64,000 nt of DNA from an uncultured Verrucomicrobiota bacterium (GTDB taxonomy: Bacteria > Verrucomicrobiota > Kiritimatiellia > CAJWTS01): contig CAJWTS010000003.1 of NCBI GenBank assembly GCA_913047795.1, positions 1-64,000 on the forward strand. The letters run 5' to 3'. Every line of letters starts with the position of its first letter. Within the stretch, counting starts at the first letter, position 1. A model generated the notes under the pieces. That model made no database searches and was not told the origin of the DNA. It worked only from the letters and a program-made list of their open reading frames with translations. The translations under genes and the position numbers were made by a program. Of this stretch, positions 30,901 to 38,991 are shown piece after piece.

Positions 30901-31350
30901 GACCCCGAGTCGTGCAGCCAGTTTCTGATTCAGGCCGACGGTCTCGTGATCGAGCGGATAGACAGCGTCGGGCGCGAGGCGCCAGAATCGGGAATCCACA
31001 CCGATCACCTGGACGTGGTTCACGCGACTGACCGCACCGTCCTCCGTTTCATGCAGCACCACACCACGCAACATAAGAACCGGTGCCACCACGGTGCCGC
31101 CCTGCGCCGCCATCTTGTCGGCCAGTCCCGTGTCAAAATAGCGGTCCTGCGCGTTTAATGCCTCGTGGGTCTGCCCCAGGCGCATGAGCGCAAACCGCCG
31201 CAAGCTGTAGGTGACCGAGTCGCCGACCAGCAATCCACCCACCAGGGCCGCCACAGCCACCGTCGATCCGAGGAAGACGCTGACTTCCGTGCGCCAGTAG
31301 AACCGCACGCTTCTGAGCGCAATATTCAGATACGAAAGACCTGACACCAT
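27997..31350 (-). CDS. Giant FtsX/MacB-type ABC transporter permease
   Basis: 1117 residues, far larger than LolC/E (~400). Membrane segments: one near residue 30 (VFLGSTVAVAALVGGLLVG), a cluster of three around 550-660 (LFVSMSFFLIVAALLLTGML), a pair at ~690-740, one near 770, and the final FtsX set at ~1000-1110 (MFLLLGGLGVVLGTVGLGIVL, MLLALGIVCGVGAALVAIY). Two long periplasmic domains lie between. The architecture is that of a duplicated FtsX permease, as in bacterial exporters that extract lipoproteins or lipids rather than transporting through a channel. The ATPase gene ends 11 bases before this start. The substrate is unknown; neighbours suggest an envelope assembly role. Confidence 0.85.
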   Translation of the reverse strand: MVSGLSYLNIALRSVRFYWRTEVSVFLGSTVAVAALVGGLLVGDSVTYSLRRFALMRLGQTHEALNAQDRYFDTGLADKMAAQGGTVVAPVLMLRGVVLHETEDGAVSRVNHVQVIGVDSRFWRLAPDAVYPLDHETVGLNQKLAARLGVGVGTEISIRIGKPGLMPRDAPLASRRESLSRRGRFTVRHVVSDEQLGRFSMAADQVAPYNVFVDLSWLQETLELGDRANGLLVGPPDDGSAVVGAGTSLARVWTMEDSGLMLRRRGETVQLESDRIFLDPAVASAALAVEHALDTDAIGVLTYLINGIQKGDRATPYSFAVAAGASSGDSLGPVPPEMKDDQAIINQWVADELDAGVGDAITVSYYELSARGDFEERTRSFTVLRVASMTELERERELMPVFPGLTDVEQCREWDVGMPMDEAALEDVANQRYWDAYRTTPKLVVTLAAGRAMWANRFGDTSAVRYPVSAGQVELRRALNETLNPGLLGLFVVPVREQALRSVADGMDLGQLFVSMSFFLIVAALLLTGMLFVFGVQQRAEEMGVLLGLGHRPWQVRRLFLSEGLVVALAGSIAGGLLGTAYTRVLVWSLGRYWHAAVGGTAIQYHAEPMTLVKGTLIGLACAWIAMAIAIGRQSRRPARELLAGDLDQKRSVAARSAAARRTLWISLAALAAAVCALGFGGAAGEENAAYVFFGAGFLLLLAVLGFVRLFLGRLDRWGRMSMAALGARNASRRGGRSLASVALLACGCFIVFGVSAMQQDLAASAHEHWSGTGGFALFGETTLAVPDALESEKGRDAFGLAREAALADASIVSLKVRDGDDASCFNLNRAQAPRLLGVDPEAFSDRDAFARRGDAHGGPWSLLEMKLPDGVIPGLAGDANTAMWNLRKAVGPEKGDEIVYRDERGEMFRVKLVGALPMPLSIFQGSVLIARSDFSQRYPSEAGYRMFVVDLPQGADAAVVRSALLGRLDRVGLDLVNTLTRLKEFHAVEATYLGMFLLLGGLGVVLGTVGLGIVLSRNMLERRSELAMLRCVGFTRGRILWLVLAEHWMLLALGIVCGVGAALVAIYPALNAPGVQVPVRTILSLLGGILLAGLGSTALAVRFSLKGNVLPALRSE

Positions 31351-31361
31351 CCGTCCTGCTC

Positions 31362-32033
31362 CTAATCCATCGCGTGCAGACGGCCGTCGCGCAATTCAAA
31401 AACCTTGCCCATGCGTTTGGCCAGGGGCGAGGCGTGCGTCACCGCGATAATCGCCACGTGACGCTCACGGTTCAACTCGGCAAGCAGTTCACCAAGCGCA
31501 TCTGACGCCGCGCGATCAAGCGACCCCGTCGGTTCATCTGCCAGCAGCAGGGACGGCTCATTGATCAGCGCGCGCACCACTGCCACACGCTGCTGTTCCC
31601 CGCCGGAAAGCTGTCCCGGCCGATGCCTGAGCCGATGCGACAATCCCACGCGGTCGAGCAGCTCGCGACCACGCTTTTCAGCGGCGGGCATGTCCCCCCG
31701 CACGAGAGCCGGTACCAGAACATTCTCCAACACGTTACATTGCGGCAGCAGATGATGAAGCTGAAACACGAAGCCGATCCGCTCGTTACGAACGCCGGCC
31801 AATCGATTGTCGTCCATCGCGAGCAGATCGTCGCCGCCCAACGTCACGCTACCGGCTGTCGGGCGATCGAGGGTGCCGATGATATTCAGGAGCGTACTCT
31901 TTCCGGATCCCGAGGGACCGATAATCGCGACAGAATCTCCATTCTTGATCGCGAGATTGACACCAGACAAAACATCTTCGTCCATACCCTCGTATCGTTT
32001 GCTGACGTCCGCGAGTTGAAGCAATGCGCTCAT
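31362..32033 (-). CDS. LolD/MacB-like ABC transporter ATP-binding protein
   Basis: 223 residues. Walker A GPSGSGKST (39-47), Q-loop FQLHHLLP, signature LSGGEQQRV (142-150), Walker B LLLADEPTG (from 162) and H-loop VTHAS are all intact. FVFQLHHLLPQCNVLENVLVP is characteristic of the LolD branch, which powers lipoprotein release from the inner membrane. It overlaps the upstream propeller gene by four bases and is followed by its permease after 11 bases. Partner of the 1117-residue permease. Confidence 0.92.
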   Translation of the reverse strand: MSALLQLADVSKRYEGMDEDVLSGVNLAIKNGDSVAIIGPSGSGKSTLLNIIGTLDRPTAGSVTLGGDDLLAMDDNRLAGVRNERIGFVFQLHHLLPQCNVLENVLVPALVRGDMPAAEKRGRELLDRVGLSHRLRHRPGQLSGGEQQRVAVVRALINEPSLLLADEPTGSLDRAASDALGELLAELNRERHVAIIAVTHASPLAKRMGKVFELRDGRLHAMD

Positions 32034-33202
32034 TCCTTGTCTCTCCGTCCGTATGCTGCCACATGGCCGTCATCCATTCCGACCACGATGACGCCACCCA
32101 CGATGGACGGCGCCGTGATCTCGTCGCTAACATGCAATTTCCACACGAGATGACCGTCTTTCAGATTCAGCCCGAACAATGTGCCGTCGACTGCGGCGAG
32201 CACATGATCTGCGGCAATGACGGGTGAGAGCGCCTGCTTCCCGGCCGTGTCGTATTTCCAGATCACATCCCCTGATTCACGCTTTAGGCAATACACGACC
32301 GCATCGCCGCCGGAGAATACGATGAGCGAGCGACTCACTGCCGGCGTGGCAAATCCTTCGACCTCGGACATGCTCATGACCCATCGCACCTTGCCCGCCC
32401 TCAGATCGGCACTGACCAGAGATCCGCTGCGATTTCCGCCAAAGACATGCCCCTGTGAAACCGCCAGCCCGCCGGCCATCTCCGCCCCCTCCTCAACCTC
32501 AATGGCGGCAACCTGCTTCCCGGTACGGACATCGATGGCGAAAAACGTCGAGGCGCAATTTCCAAAAACCGCTTGTCCTTCCCAAACCGCGATATGGCCA
32601 TCGGTCCGTTCCATGGGATCCGAAACCCATAACTTGCCTCCATCTACTGCGCTCAGGGCATGCAGGATTCCGGACGACTGGGTCATGATCAGCACACGGT
32701 CCGGCCCGGACCCCGCGTCGGGCACAAAATTCGGTCCACCCTGTATTCGGCTGTCCGCCGTGTAGGTCCATCGTGTCTTGCCGTCGGCCGGCGACAACCC
32801 GTAGACCGTGCCGTCAATCGCCGCAACCACCAGCAACGAGGTGCTCGCGTACAGCGGCGGGGCCTCGAAAGATTTTTCAGACCGGGCCGGGTCCGCGGAC
32901 ATGTCCCCCCGGAATCGACGTGTCCAGAGTTTACGACCTTTGTAATCAAGCGCGTTCACTTCACGTTGATCGGAAATACAAAAGAGGCGGCCGTCGCCCC
33001 CGACAACGGAAGAACAAGGGCCCTTCCCCAGCCTTGTCCGCCACAACCGAACAGGCTTGTCGGCAAACGTATCGGTCGCCATACCCGTCAGCGCAAAGCC
33101 GCCGTGATAGGTCGGCCAGCCAGCGACCGATATCTCACCAACAGCAAGGCTGAGACAGGCGAGTGTAGCTGAAAACCGGCCCATTGACGTACTGGATCGC
33201 AT
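32030..33202 (-). CDS. Exported PQQ-type beta-propeller protein (BamB-like)
   Basis: About 390 residues after the start. An N-terminal hydrophobic stretch (FSATLACLSLAVGEISVAG) looks like a signal peptide. The blades repeat W-x-x-x-x-x-G and G-x-V-Y-x-L-x-x-x-x-G-x-x-x-W patterns: VNALDYKGRKLWTRRFRGD, VYGLSPADGKTRWTYTAD, LHALSAVDGGKLWVSDP, FFAIDVRTGKQVAAIEV, VSADLRAGKVRWVMSM, VYCLKRESGDVIWKYD, FGLNLKDGHLVWKLHV. No PQQ-binding residues can be asserted; most such proteins are scaffolds like BamB. Start ATG 33202 or 33184, both with poor ribosome-binding sites. The stop overlaps the ATPase start (ATGA), so it is coupled to the ABC system. Confidence 0.82.
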   Translation of the reverse strand: MRSSTSMGRFSATLACLSLAVGEISVAGWPTYHGGFALTGMATDTFADKPVRLWRTRLGKGPCSSVVGGDGRLFCISDQREVNALDYKGRKLWTRRFRGDMSADPARSEKSFEAPPLYASTSLLVVAAIDGTVYGLSPADGKTRWTYTADSRIQGGPNFVPDAGSGPDRVLIMTQSSGILHALSAVDGGKLWVSDPMERTDGHIAVWEGQAVFGNCASTFFAIDVRTGKQVAAIEVEEGAEMAGGLAVSQGHVFGGNRSGSLVSADLRAGKVRWVMSMSEVEGFATPAVSRSLIVFSGGDAVVYCLKRESGDVIWKYDTAGKQALSPVIAADHVLAAVDGTLFGLNLKDGHLVWKLHVSDEITAPSIVGGVIVVGMDDGHVAAYGRRDKE

Positions 33203-33400
33203 CCGATCACAATAGGCTAGAATCCCCTCGGTATCCAGTACCCGGTACTGACCCTGACCCAAAACAACCGATCCTGGTCCTGAACCCAACAACTCGGCAT
33301 CGGACCAAGAATCCAGTAGACGCGGGCAACCATCGCGCAAACCGAACCCCGATGACACCTCGAGTCGCATGCATCCAGGATACGGAGAAACCGCACGATA

Positions 33401-34663
33401 TTACTTCCCAATGCAATAGATCGCGTCATCCGTACGGATGAAAATCGCGTCCCCGGCAACGGTCGGCGAACCCTCTATCCGTCCCGACAGCGTGCCCTTT
33501 CCCACCACGGCAAAACCGGTGTCCGGATCGGCCTTCAGCACACGCACATCCTCTGCCGTGACAAGGTAGAGGTGCTTCCCGTTCAGGAACGGCGATGCAT
33601 AACTCGAACGCGCGTCAACCTCGAGTTCCTTGATTACGTTGCCATTCGATGCATCAATACAACTCAGAACCGTGTCGTAGAACTGATACACGCAGCCATC
33701 GTTCGCGACCATGCTCGCGCCATCGGAAAACCCGAATCCCTCCGGCAATTCCTCAAGGCCCCACACCTTTTTCCCCGCGTCCGGGTCGACCGCGTAGATG
33801 CCCGAGCCCTGGCAATTCACATAAACATAGGTTCCGTCAAATATCGGCGATGGCCCTACGCAAGCGTCGGGTTTCCCGCTCAGGATATCGATCGTCCATA
33901 CCTTCTTACCCGAAGAGGGGTTCCAGGCGGTCAAATCCGGATCGCCGAGCAGGACGAGAAGATCTTTACCGCCGGCAGTCGTGATGAGCGACGGAGTGGC
34001 CCAGGACGACGATCCACGCTCCGTCTTCCAAACCTGCTTTCCCGATACGACATCGTGCGCTGCAACGAATCGCTTCTCGCCCTGGAAGACAACAATCAGT
34101 TTATCTCCGTACAATCGCAGCGAACCCGTCAACCCATACTGATTCAGCGATGAGTCGCCCAACGCCAGGTTCCAGGCAACCGTGCCGTCGGCAACCCGTA
34201 ATGCGGCAAGCTGACCGTTCGAAAAAATCACATAGACATGCCTACCGTCCGTCACCGGCGAACCGGCAGCATACATCCGCGCATCCCATTCCGGGTCCAT
34301 CGTGTCCGTCTGATAACCCTCGGTCGCCCCGGCCACGACCGGCAACTCGGTCACCCACTGCTGCTTGCCATCCGCGACCGCCATGCACCAGGCCATGCGC
34401 TTCTCAGCATTCGCGCCGGTGACAATGACTCTTCCCCGCGCAACCACGGCCGACGCCCATCCCGGCAATGTCAACGCGGTCTTCCAGCGAATGTTTTTCT
34501 TGTCCGCCTCACTCCAGGACGTCGGCAACCCCTTCTGGTGGTAAACCGCCGTACCACCCGATCCCCGGAAGGCGCGCCCCGGGACCTTCTCGGCCGCGCC
34601 CAGTGGCGCGGCGATCAGGACCGCCAACAGGCCGGTCGTGGCTCTTGCCCCGATCTCACTCAC
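33401..34663 (-). CDS. Secreted PQQ-type beta-propeller protein
   Basis: 420 residues with a signal peptide (TTGLLAVLIAAPLGAA). GSGGTAVYHQKGLPTSWSEADKKNIRWKT is the typical start of PVC quinoprotein-like propellers. Repeating blades follow: WCMAVADGKQQWVTEL, LAALRVADGTVAWNLALGD, VAAHDVVSGKQVWKTERG, LTAWNPSSGKKVWTIDI, IYAVDPDAGKKVWGLEEL, LSCIDASNGNVIKELEV. It probably binds partners or acts as a sensor/scaffold; enzymatic use of PQQ is not indicated. Its start overlaps the end of the SGNH gene by eight bases. A 198-base gap separates it from the second propeller gene, and no gene is seen in that gap. Confidence 0.82.
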   Translation of the reverse strand: MSEIGARATTGLLAVLIAAPLGAAEKVPGRAFRGSGGTAVYHQKGLPTSWSEADKKNIRWKTALTLPGWASAVVARGRVIVTGANAEKRMAWCMAVADGKQQWVTELPVVAGATEGYQTDTMDPEWDARMYAAGSPVTDGRHVYVIFSNGQLAALRVADGTVAWNLALGDSSLNQYGLTGSLRLYGDKLIVVFQGEKRFVAAHDVVSGKQVWKTERGSSSWATPSLITTAGGKDLLVLLGDPDLTAWNPSSGKKVWTIDILSGKPDACVGPSPIFDGTYVYVNCQGSGIYAVDPDAGKKVWGLEELPEGFGFSDGASMVANDGCVYQFYDTVLSCIDASNGNVIKELEVDARSSYASPFLNGKHLYLVTAEDVRVLKADPDTGFAVVGKGTLSGRIEGSPTVAGDAIFIRTDDAIYCIGK

Positions 34664-35885
34664 GCGCCTGGTCCCTTATCGTTGACGGCGAGTCCGGCTG
34701 CGGGTCCTTGTGCCGATAGGCCGGCGGTTTCGGCTCCAGCCAATCGACAACGGTGTCCTTCATCTGGTAAGCACAAAAGTGATTTCCCGCCGGGCTGTAA
34801 TGACCCACGTAGTAGCGCTTGAGGTAATCCTCCACGCCACAACTGAAGCTTTTGTAGTCCTCGAGGTGCTGCTCCATGCAATCCACAAAGACAATTCGGT
34901 TCGCCTTCAGATAATCGATGACGCATTCGTCATTACGCGCCGCGCCGCCAAACACCTCGCGCAATTGCGTCATCGAGTAGGGAAGATGTATCATCAGCTT
35001 CTTGCCCATGCTTTGGAGAAAGACCCGTGCAAGATTGAATGTGTGGAGCGTCGCGCGCTGACCATATTCAAGCAGCAGTGCGGCGGCAGTCCGGGCTCGA
35101 GCATCCGGCGTGTCTGTTTGGATTGAGAACTCCAGCACGTCAGCCAGCGCCTGTAATCGCGACCAATCCACGTCCTCTGCGCCCTGGGCCGCCATGAACG
35201 CCTGTATCTCGATGTTGTCTTTGAAGGTTTCGTAGACGTACGCCGCGTCACAGAGTTCATAGAGCGACTCGGGCGTGGGGTGGCTGTTCTCGATCTCATC
35301 GAAATTTCCACTATCCAGATTCATGCGCAGGAAGCACCACGGATTGGCGTGAAACCCGAAGGTCTCGTCCGATCCCGTGGCGTCCCGCACCGACGGCCAG
35401 AAATGGGGACTCATATGAATGCCGCGCCATTGGTAGACGTTGCGCTGGTGATCCTCGTCGTAGGCGTTGAGAATGACGTAGTCTGCCGGCGTTTTATCTT
35501 CCTCGCGTAACATACGCCGATAAGACTGGTAAACCCCGTAGCTGCCGATGCCGAAATTGCGGATCGGCTCACCCAAGTGCGCAGCAAGAACTTCCTGCCA
35601 CGTTTCTCCATCACTAACCTGGTCACATTGCACAAAACTGTCGCCATACGTGTTGATTCGGCAGGGACGGTCAGCGTATTGAATCATTTTCCGGGCACCG
35701 CCGGGCTCGTAGGTCGACGTGGTGTAGCACCAACCCAGGCCGTCCCGACTCAAGTTGCTCCTGAGCAGGTATCCCAACTCCGAGTCGAAACAGGCCCAGT
35801 TGTTCCCGTCGGGATCGAGGTAACGGTCCACCACTGCGCGTGTCAGAGTATGATGCTCCAGGAAGGCCTTAACGGTGGTTGCCAT
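34656..35885 (-). CDS. SGNH/GDSL-type hydrolase-like protein
   Basis: 409 residues, no signal peptide. INTYGDSFVQCDQV carries the GDS block with the nucleophile Ser, NFGIGSYGVYQSYRRM is block II (Gly), and YVILNAYDEDHQRN occupies the place of the N/D block. At the end YYVGHYSPAGNHFCAYQM gives the His; the partner Asp of the usual DxxH is replaced by Ser/Ala-Gly-Asn spacing, as is common in bacterial relatives. It may deacylate lipids or glycans. It is the first gene of the probable operon with the two propellers and the ABC transporter, overlapping the next gene by eight bases. Confidence 0.68.
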   Translation of the reverse strand: MATTVKAFLEHHTLTRAVVDRYLDPDGNNWACFDSELGYLLRSNLSRDGLGWCYTTSTYEPGGARKMIQYADRPCRINTYGDSFVQCDQVSDGETWQEVLAAHLGEPIRNFGIGSYGVYQSYRRMLREEDKTPADYVILNAYDEDHQRNVYQWRGIHMSPHFWPSVRDATGSDETFGFHANPWCFLRMNLDSGNFDEIENSHPTPESLYELCDAAYVYETFKDNIEIQAFMAAQGAEDVDWSRLQALADVLEFSIQTDTPDARARTAAALLLEYGQRATLHTFNLARVFLQSMGKKLMIHLPYSMTQLREVFGGAARNDECVIDYLKANRIVFVDCMEQHLEDYKSFSCGVEDYLKRYYVGHYSPAGNHFCAYQMKDTVVDWLEPKPPAYRHKDPQPDSPSTIRDQARE

Positions 35886-36106
35886 GATTAGATACTAGGT
35901 GCTCACTCGATCCCTATGTCAATCCGGAAAGGGATCCGATCGCCGCAAATGTAAGAACTGCCGCAGATGCGCGGCGACCTCGCCCGATGGGCCCCGTCAA
36001 GCTATACGCATTCGCAGAGCGACATGCGAAACATGATTCCACCTGCCTTTGCGCTCACGACTGTTTTGCGTCTGAACAACAGTTGCCGGCCCGAGCGGAG
36101 GACGCG

Positions 36107-36282
36107 ATGCGCAGACCGATGATCATTGAAAAGCCGCTCCTCATCGAACCGGCACCCACGGCGATCATGCACGTGCTAGCGATGGAGGTTGAGTGCTATA
36201 CAAAAGACGCGAACAGGAAACACTGAACCTGATCAAGCAACTTGGGACGGAGGCCCTAAATCGATTCGCGGAAGCCTCTTGA
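36107..36282 (+). pseudogene. Small gene split between two frames (or two overlapping small genes)
   Basis: ATG 36107 follows a strong GGAGGA with a four-base spacer. The frame reads MRRPMIIEKPLLIEPAP and AIMHVLAMEVE, then runs on to a stop at 36226. From about 36193 a second frame, itself preceded by GGAGG and starting with GTG, reads LYKRREQETLNLIKQLG and EALNRFAEAS to a stop at 36282. The second part is an amphipathic helix that continues naturally from the first, so a -1 frame change near 36193-36200 would give one protein of about 58 residues. No family is recognised. It could be a decayed gene, an assembly error or two overlapping small genes. Confidence 0.35.
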
Positions 36283-36395
36283 TGATCCGGAGTTCACTGC
36301 GCGCCATACTAAACACATCAGCTCCGAATTGCCGGGCAGCCCCCGTTCACAACAGCGCCGATCGGCCGCCGGTTGCGCTCCGATCCGTTAGGGCT

Positions 36396-36424
36396 TTGAC
36401 CCGCCGACCGCTCCGGTATAGCAT
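36396..36424 (+). promoter_or_regulatory. Probable promoter of the thioredoxin-like gene
   Basis: TTGACC, 17 bases, TAGCAT (alternatively TATAGC at a 15-base spacing), about 105 bases before the start codon. Confidence 0.4.
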
Positions 36425-36528
36425 ATTCACGGCTGGTCGCCGCGCAGAGAGGAAACACCAACGATTGCGGCAATCGGGAGACATGGGAAACGTCCGCTCA
36501 CGTATTTAGCAAGAACAACAAGGTGATC

Positions 36529-37296
36529 ATGAAAGATGACAGGGCCATGAAAAGGATACTCCTGTTCGCTACGACCGCGATCTTCGCTGCCGCCGTGCTG
36601 TGGCTCTATGCCGCAGATCGCGAAGGCTCCGGCTCGGACAAGACCTCAGCGGAGAAGCGTGTCGACCGGACCGGTGCCGAACCGGGCGAGTGGACGATGG
36701 ATATCGAGGCCGCGCGAAGGCTCGCCGGAGAGCTCCAGCGTCCGCTGCTACTCAACTTTACGGGATCCGACTGGTGCGGCTGGTGCATCCAGACAGACAA
36801 AAAAGTATTCTCGCAAGCGCTCTGGAAATCATTCGCGAAGAACAACCTGGTTCTCGTCACGCTCGATTTTCCGCGACGCACGAAGCTACCCGATGACCTC
36901 AGCGAACGAAACGATGCGCTCGTAAAGAAGTACAATGTCGAGGGATTCCCTACCTATCTCGTGCTTGCTAGCGACGGTAAATCCGTTCTGGGACGACTGG
37001 GCACCAACGCAAAGATCACACCGGAAGAATTCATCGGATCACTGCAGCAGGTCCTGCGCCTCAGTCCCGACACCACCACCAGAGTCCTCAAGAACCTTTC
37101 GCCCAAATCTGGCGAACGCTACGCGGGCATCCTCGCAACGATCAAAGAAATCGATAAAGCGTTCGAAACATGGATCGAGACCGAACCGGATCGCACACCG
37201 GAAAACATGAAAAAGTTTCAGGACTTCATGACGCGCATCGAGACCCTGCACAAGGACGCGTCCGCGATCGAATCCGAAAGCGGCATCTACGACTGA
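36529..37296 (+). CDS. Membrane-anchored/periplasmic thioredoxin-fold protein
   Basis: 255 residues. The N-terminal signal or anchor is KRILLFATTAIFAAAVLWLYAA. The thioredoxin domain follows: RPLLLNFTGSDWCGWCIQTD with active-site Cys 83 and Cys 86 (CGWC), then NLVLVTLDFP and the cis-Pro loop VEGFPTYLVLASDGK. CGWC with FTGSDWC is typical of PVC thioredoxin-like proteins related to DsbD-gamma or thioredoxin_7. The C-terminal ~85 residues are a charged helical extension without known motif. It probably acts as a periplasmic disulfide reductase; no partner is nearby. Start ATG 36529 or 36547. Confidence 0.8.
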   Translation: MKDDRAMKRILLFATTAIFAAAVLWLYAADREGSGSDKTSAEKRVDRTGAEPGEWTMDIEAARRLAGELQRPLLLNFTGSDWCGWCIQTDKKVFSQALWKSFAKNNLVLVTLDFPRRTKLPDDLSERNDALVKKYNVEGFPTYLVLASDGKSVLGRLGTNAKITPEEFIGSLQQVLRLSPDTTTRVLKNLSPKSGERYAGILATIKEIDKAFETWIETEPDRTPENMKKFQDFMTRIETLHKDASAIESESGIYD

Positions 37297-37378
37297 GCGG
37301 CGGCTACACCATCCGGACGGCATGCTTTATCTCGTCCAGGATTTGATTCTGCTCCTGCGCCGAAGGCGGGGGTTCGAT

Positions 37379-37736
37379 CTACCGCGTGCGTTTATTCGGG
37401 ACGATCGCACGCTGCTGCGATCGAGCACACGCCAAAGCCTGACCTGATCGAGGACGCTGCTGCAACGCTTTGCGTTCGTCCTCGACCTCTCGAATTCCGT
37501 CCGAGATCTCGTACACGGCTGCCTGCACATCAGGACCGTCCATCCCGGCAGGACTCCGACCCTACGGGTTGCCGGCCCCGCCGTGGGATTCAGCCTGGCC
37601 TGGCGGATCACTCGTGCTCGATTCGCATAGACGGTCACCTCGTGGATAACGTATCGCCCTTGATCCGTTCGCCGCCGGTTACCCACGCAACAACCAGCGG
37701 AAACATGGAAGAGCCGCCATAAATACGCCGTTTCAT
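37379..37736 (-). pseudogene. Decayed MuiA-like (DUF4139/DUF4140) gene, N-terminal part
   Basis: The gene start survives: AAGGAGG, ten bases, then ATG 37736 and MKRRIYGG, MFPLVVAWVTGGERIKGD. A first frame change leads into VIHEVTVYANRARVIRQARL and then GPATRRVGVLP, which matches the opening of mucoidy-inhibitor MuiA-family proteins (EVTVY-D-ARVTR-A-V, then LP). A second frame change near LPG continues as AGMDGPDVQAAVYEISD and REVEDERKALQQ, the start of the family's coiled coil, ending at a stop at 37379. The ~500-residue remainder of the family protein is absent. Three segments in three frames with a preserved ribosome-binding site indicate a pseudogene. Confidence 0.55.
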
Positions 37737-38118
37737 GACAATATCGCCTCCTTAGATTCACACGAACCGAATCTGCCGGCCTTCCTCATCACGCATATCG
37801 TCCCACAATTCCCCTTATCGGTCATCAGGCTGCGGTAAAATGAATGTAACCCCTTTGTCACCCCGAGCGCCCCAGACGCATCCAGCCCCCTGACTCCCCC
37901 AGTCTTCCCAGTTGGGCTGGGGCTGTCCTAAATCGTCAAAAAAAATATCAAAAATAGATGCGAATAGGCATTGACGGATCACCCCGTAGCAGCCATAGTC
38001 TCCGGCTTCTAGAAACATACCACGCATAATTCCTCACGTCGGACCGGCAACCGCAAGACGTTGAGCGCATCGACTTAGTCCACTTCCTTATCCTCGAACA
38101 CGCTAAGAGATATTCAAT
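37737..38118. other. Intergenic region upstream of the small Lys-rich gene
   Basis: About 380 bases without a gene. An A-rich tract at about 37937-37957 lies just upstream of a probable promoter (TTGACG, 17 bases, CATAGT at 37971-37999), which could serve as an UP element. The ~120-base leader between promoter and gene shows no structure I can assign. Confidence 0.4.
37971..37999 (+). promoter_or_regulatory. Probable promoter of the small Lys-rich protein/RRM gene pair
   Basis: TTGACG, a 17-base spacer and CATAGT, with an A-rich tract 15-35 bases upstream. It would give a leader of roughly 115 bases before ATG 38119. Confidence 0.4.
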
Positions 38119-38319
38119 ATGGCCCGTACCAACTATGCTTTTGAGAAACGGCAGAGAGACCTCGCGAAAAAGAAGAAGAAGGAAGAGAAACGGCGACGTA
38201 AAGCCGAACTGAAGGCAGATCCGTCGAAAGCACCCGACCCCGATACGCCCGCTACGCCCGATACGCCCGCTACGCCCGATACGCCCGATACGCCCGAGGC
38301 GAATGAGCCGACCGCCTAA
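38119..38319 (+). CDS. Small Lys-rich protein with PDTPAT repeat tail
   Basis: 66 residues. The N-terminal half (MARTNYAFEKRQRDLAKKKK, then KEEKRRRKAELK) is a highly basic helix of a kind found in small bacterial proteins located next to RNA-binding protein genes. The second half is encoded by six copies of a 9-base repeat giving alternating DTP and ATP triplets, a flexible acidic/Pro tail. A basic helix like this could bind nucleic acid, which is inference. The gene lies 80 bases before the RRM gene on the same strand and may share its promoter. ATG 38119 has AAGAG upstream. Confidence 0.65.
   Translation: MARTNYAFEKRQRDLAKKKKKEEKRRRKAELKADPSKAPDPDTPATPDTPATPDTPDTPEANEPTA
38242..38295 (+). 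repeat. Six tandem copies of a 9-base repeat
   Basis: G(A/C)TACGCCC repeated six times head to tail in the order A, C, A, C, A, A. It stays in frame and encodes D/A-T-P units, so copy-number change would alter only the tail length of the small Lys-rich protein. Confidence 0.9.
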
Positions 38320-38399
38320 CACGGCACACTCTGACACGGCGCACCACTCACCTGATTGGAATCACAGATGAAAACACAGCAACCCAACAAGGAGATATC

Positions 38400-38729
<330 letters not shown>

Positions 38730-38771
38730 AACGGGGCTCACGCCCCACTCTATCGATCGTCTCCGGATCGA

Positions 38772-38806
38772 CGTTGGGATGACAACGCCTCGTTGTCATC
38801 CCAACG
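38772..38806 (+). terminator. Perfect 16-bp hairpin after the RRM gene
   Basis: CGTTGGGATGACAACG and its exact reverse complement are separated by a three-base loop (CCT), 42 bases after the stop codon. No U-tract follows. The perfection and length suggest a strong transcription-end or mRNA-stability element. Confidence 0.65.
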
Positions 38807-38918
38807 CCGAGAGACGCTAGTCGGCCGGGACGGGCCTCAGTCCCTTTCGGCCGAATCGTATGTACGACAGTATATACTACAGAGGAATTGCCGCAGGTTC
38901 AGAATGACCGACTCGTCC

Positions 38919-38939
38919 GGCTCGACGCAACATCGAGCC
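38919..38939. terminator. Inverted repeat between the converging RRM and CotH genes
   Basis: GGCTCGA, seven-base loop, TCGAGCC. It lies 53 bases beyond the stop of the CotH gene on the minus strand and could end its transcript. No T-rich run is present. Confidence 0.35.
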
Positions 38940-38991
38940 CCGGCACGAACGTTAAGGCCTGCCCCCCGCCACGATTGGTCGCCGTATGGCG

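Larger units (their letters stand above)
35886..36528. other. Gene-poor stretch upstream of the thioredoxin-like gene
   Basis: About 640 bases. It holds a small, apparently frameshifted gene at 36107-36282 and a probable promoter at 36396-36424, both listed separately. Otherwise I see nothing recognisable. Confidence 0.4.
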
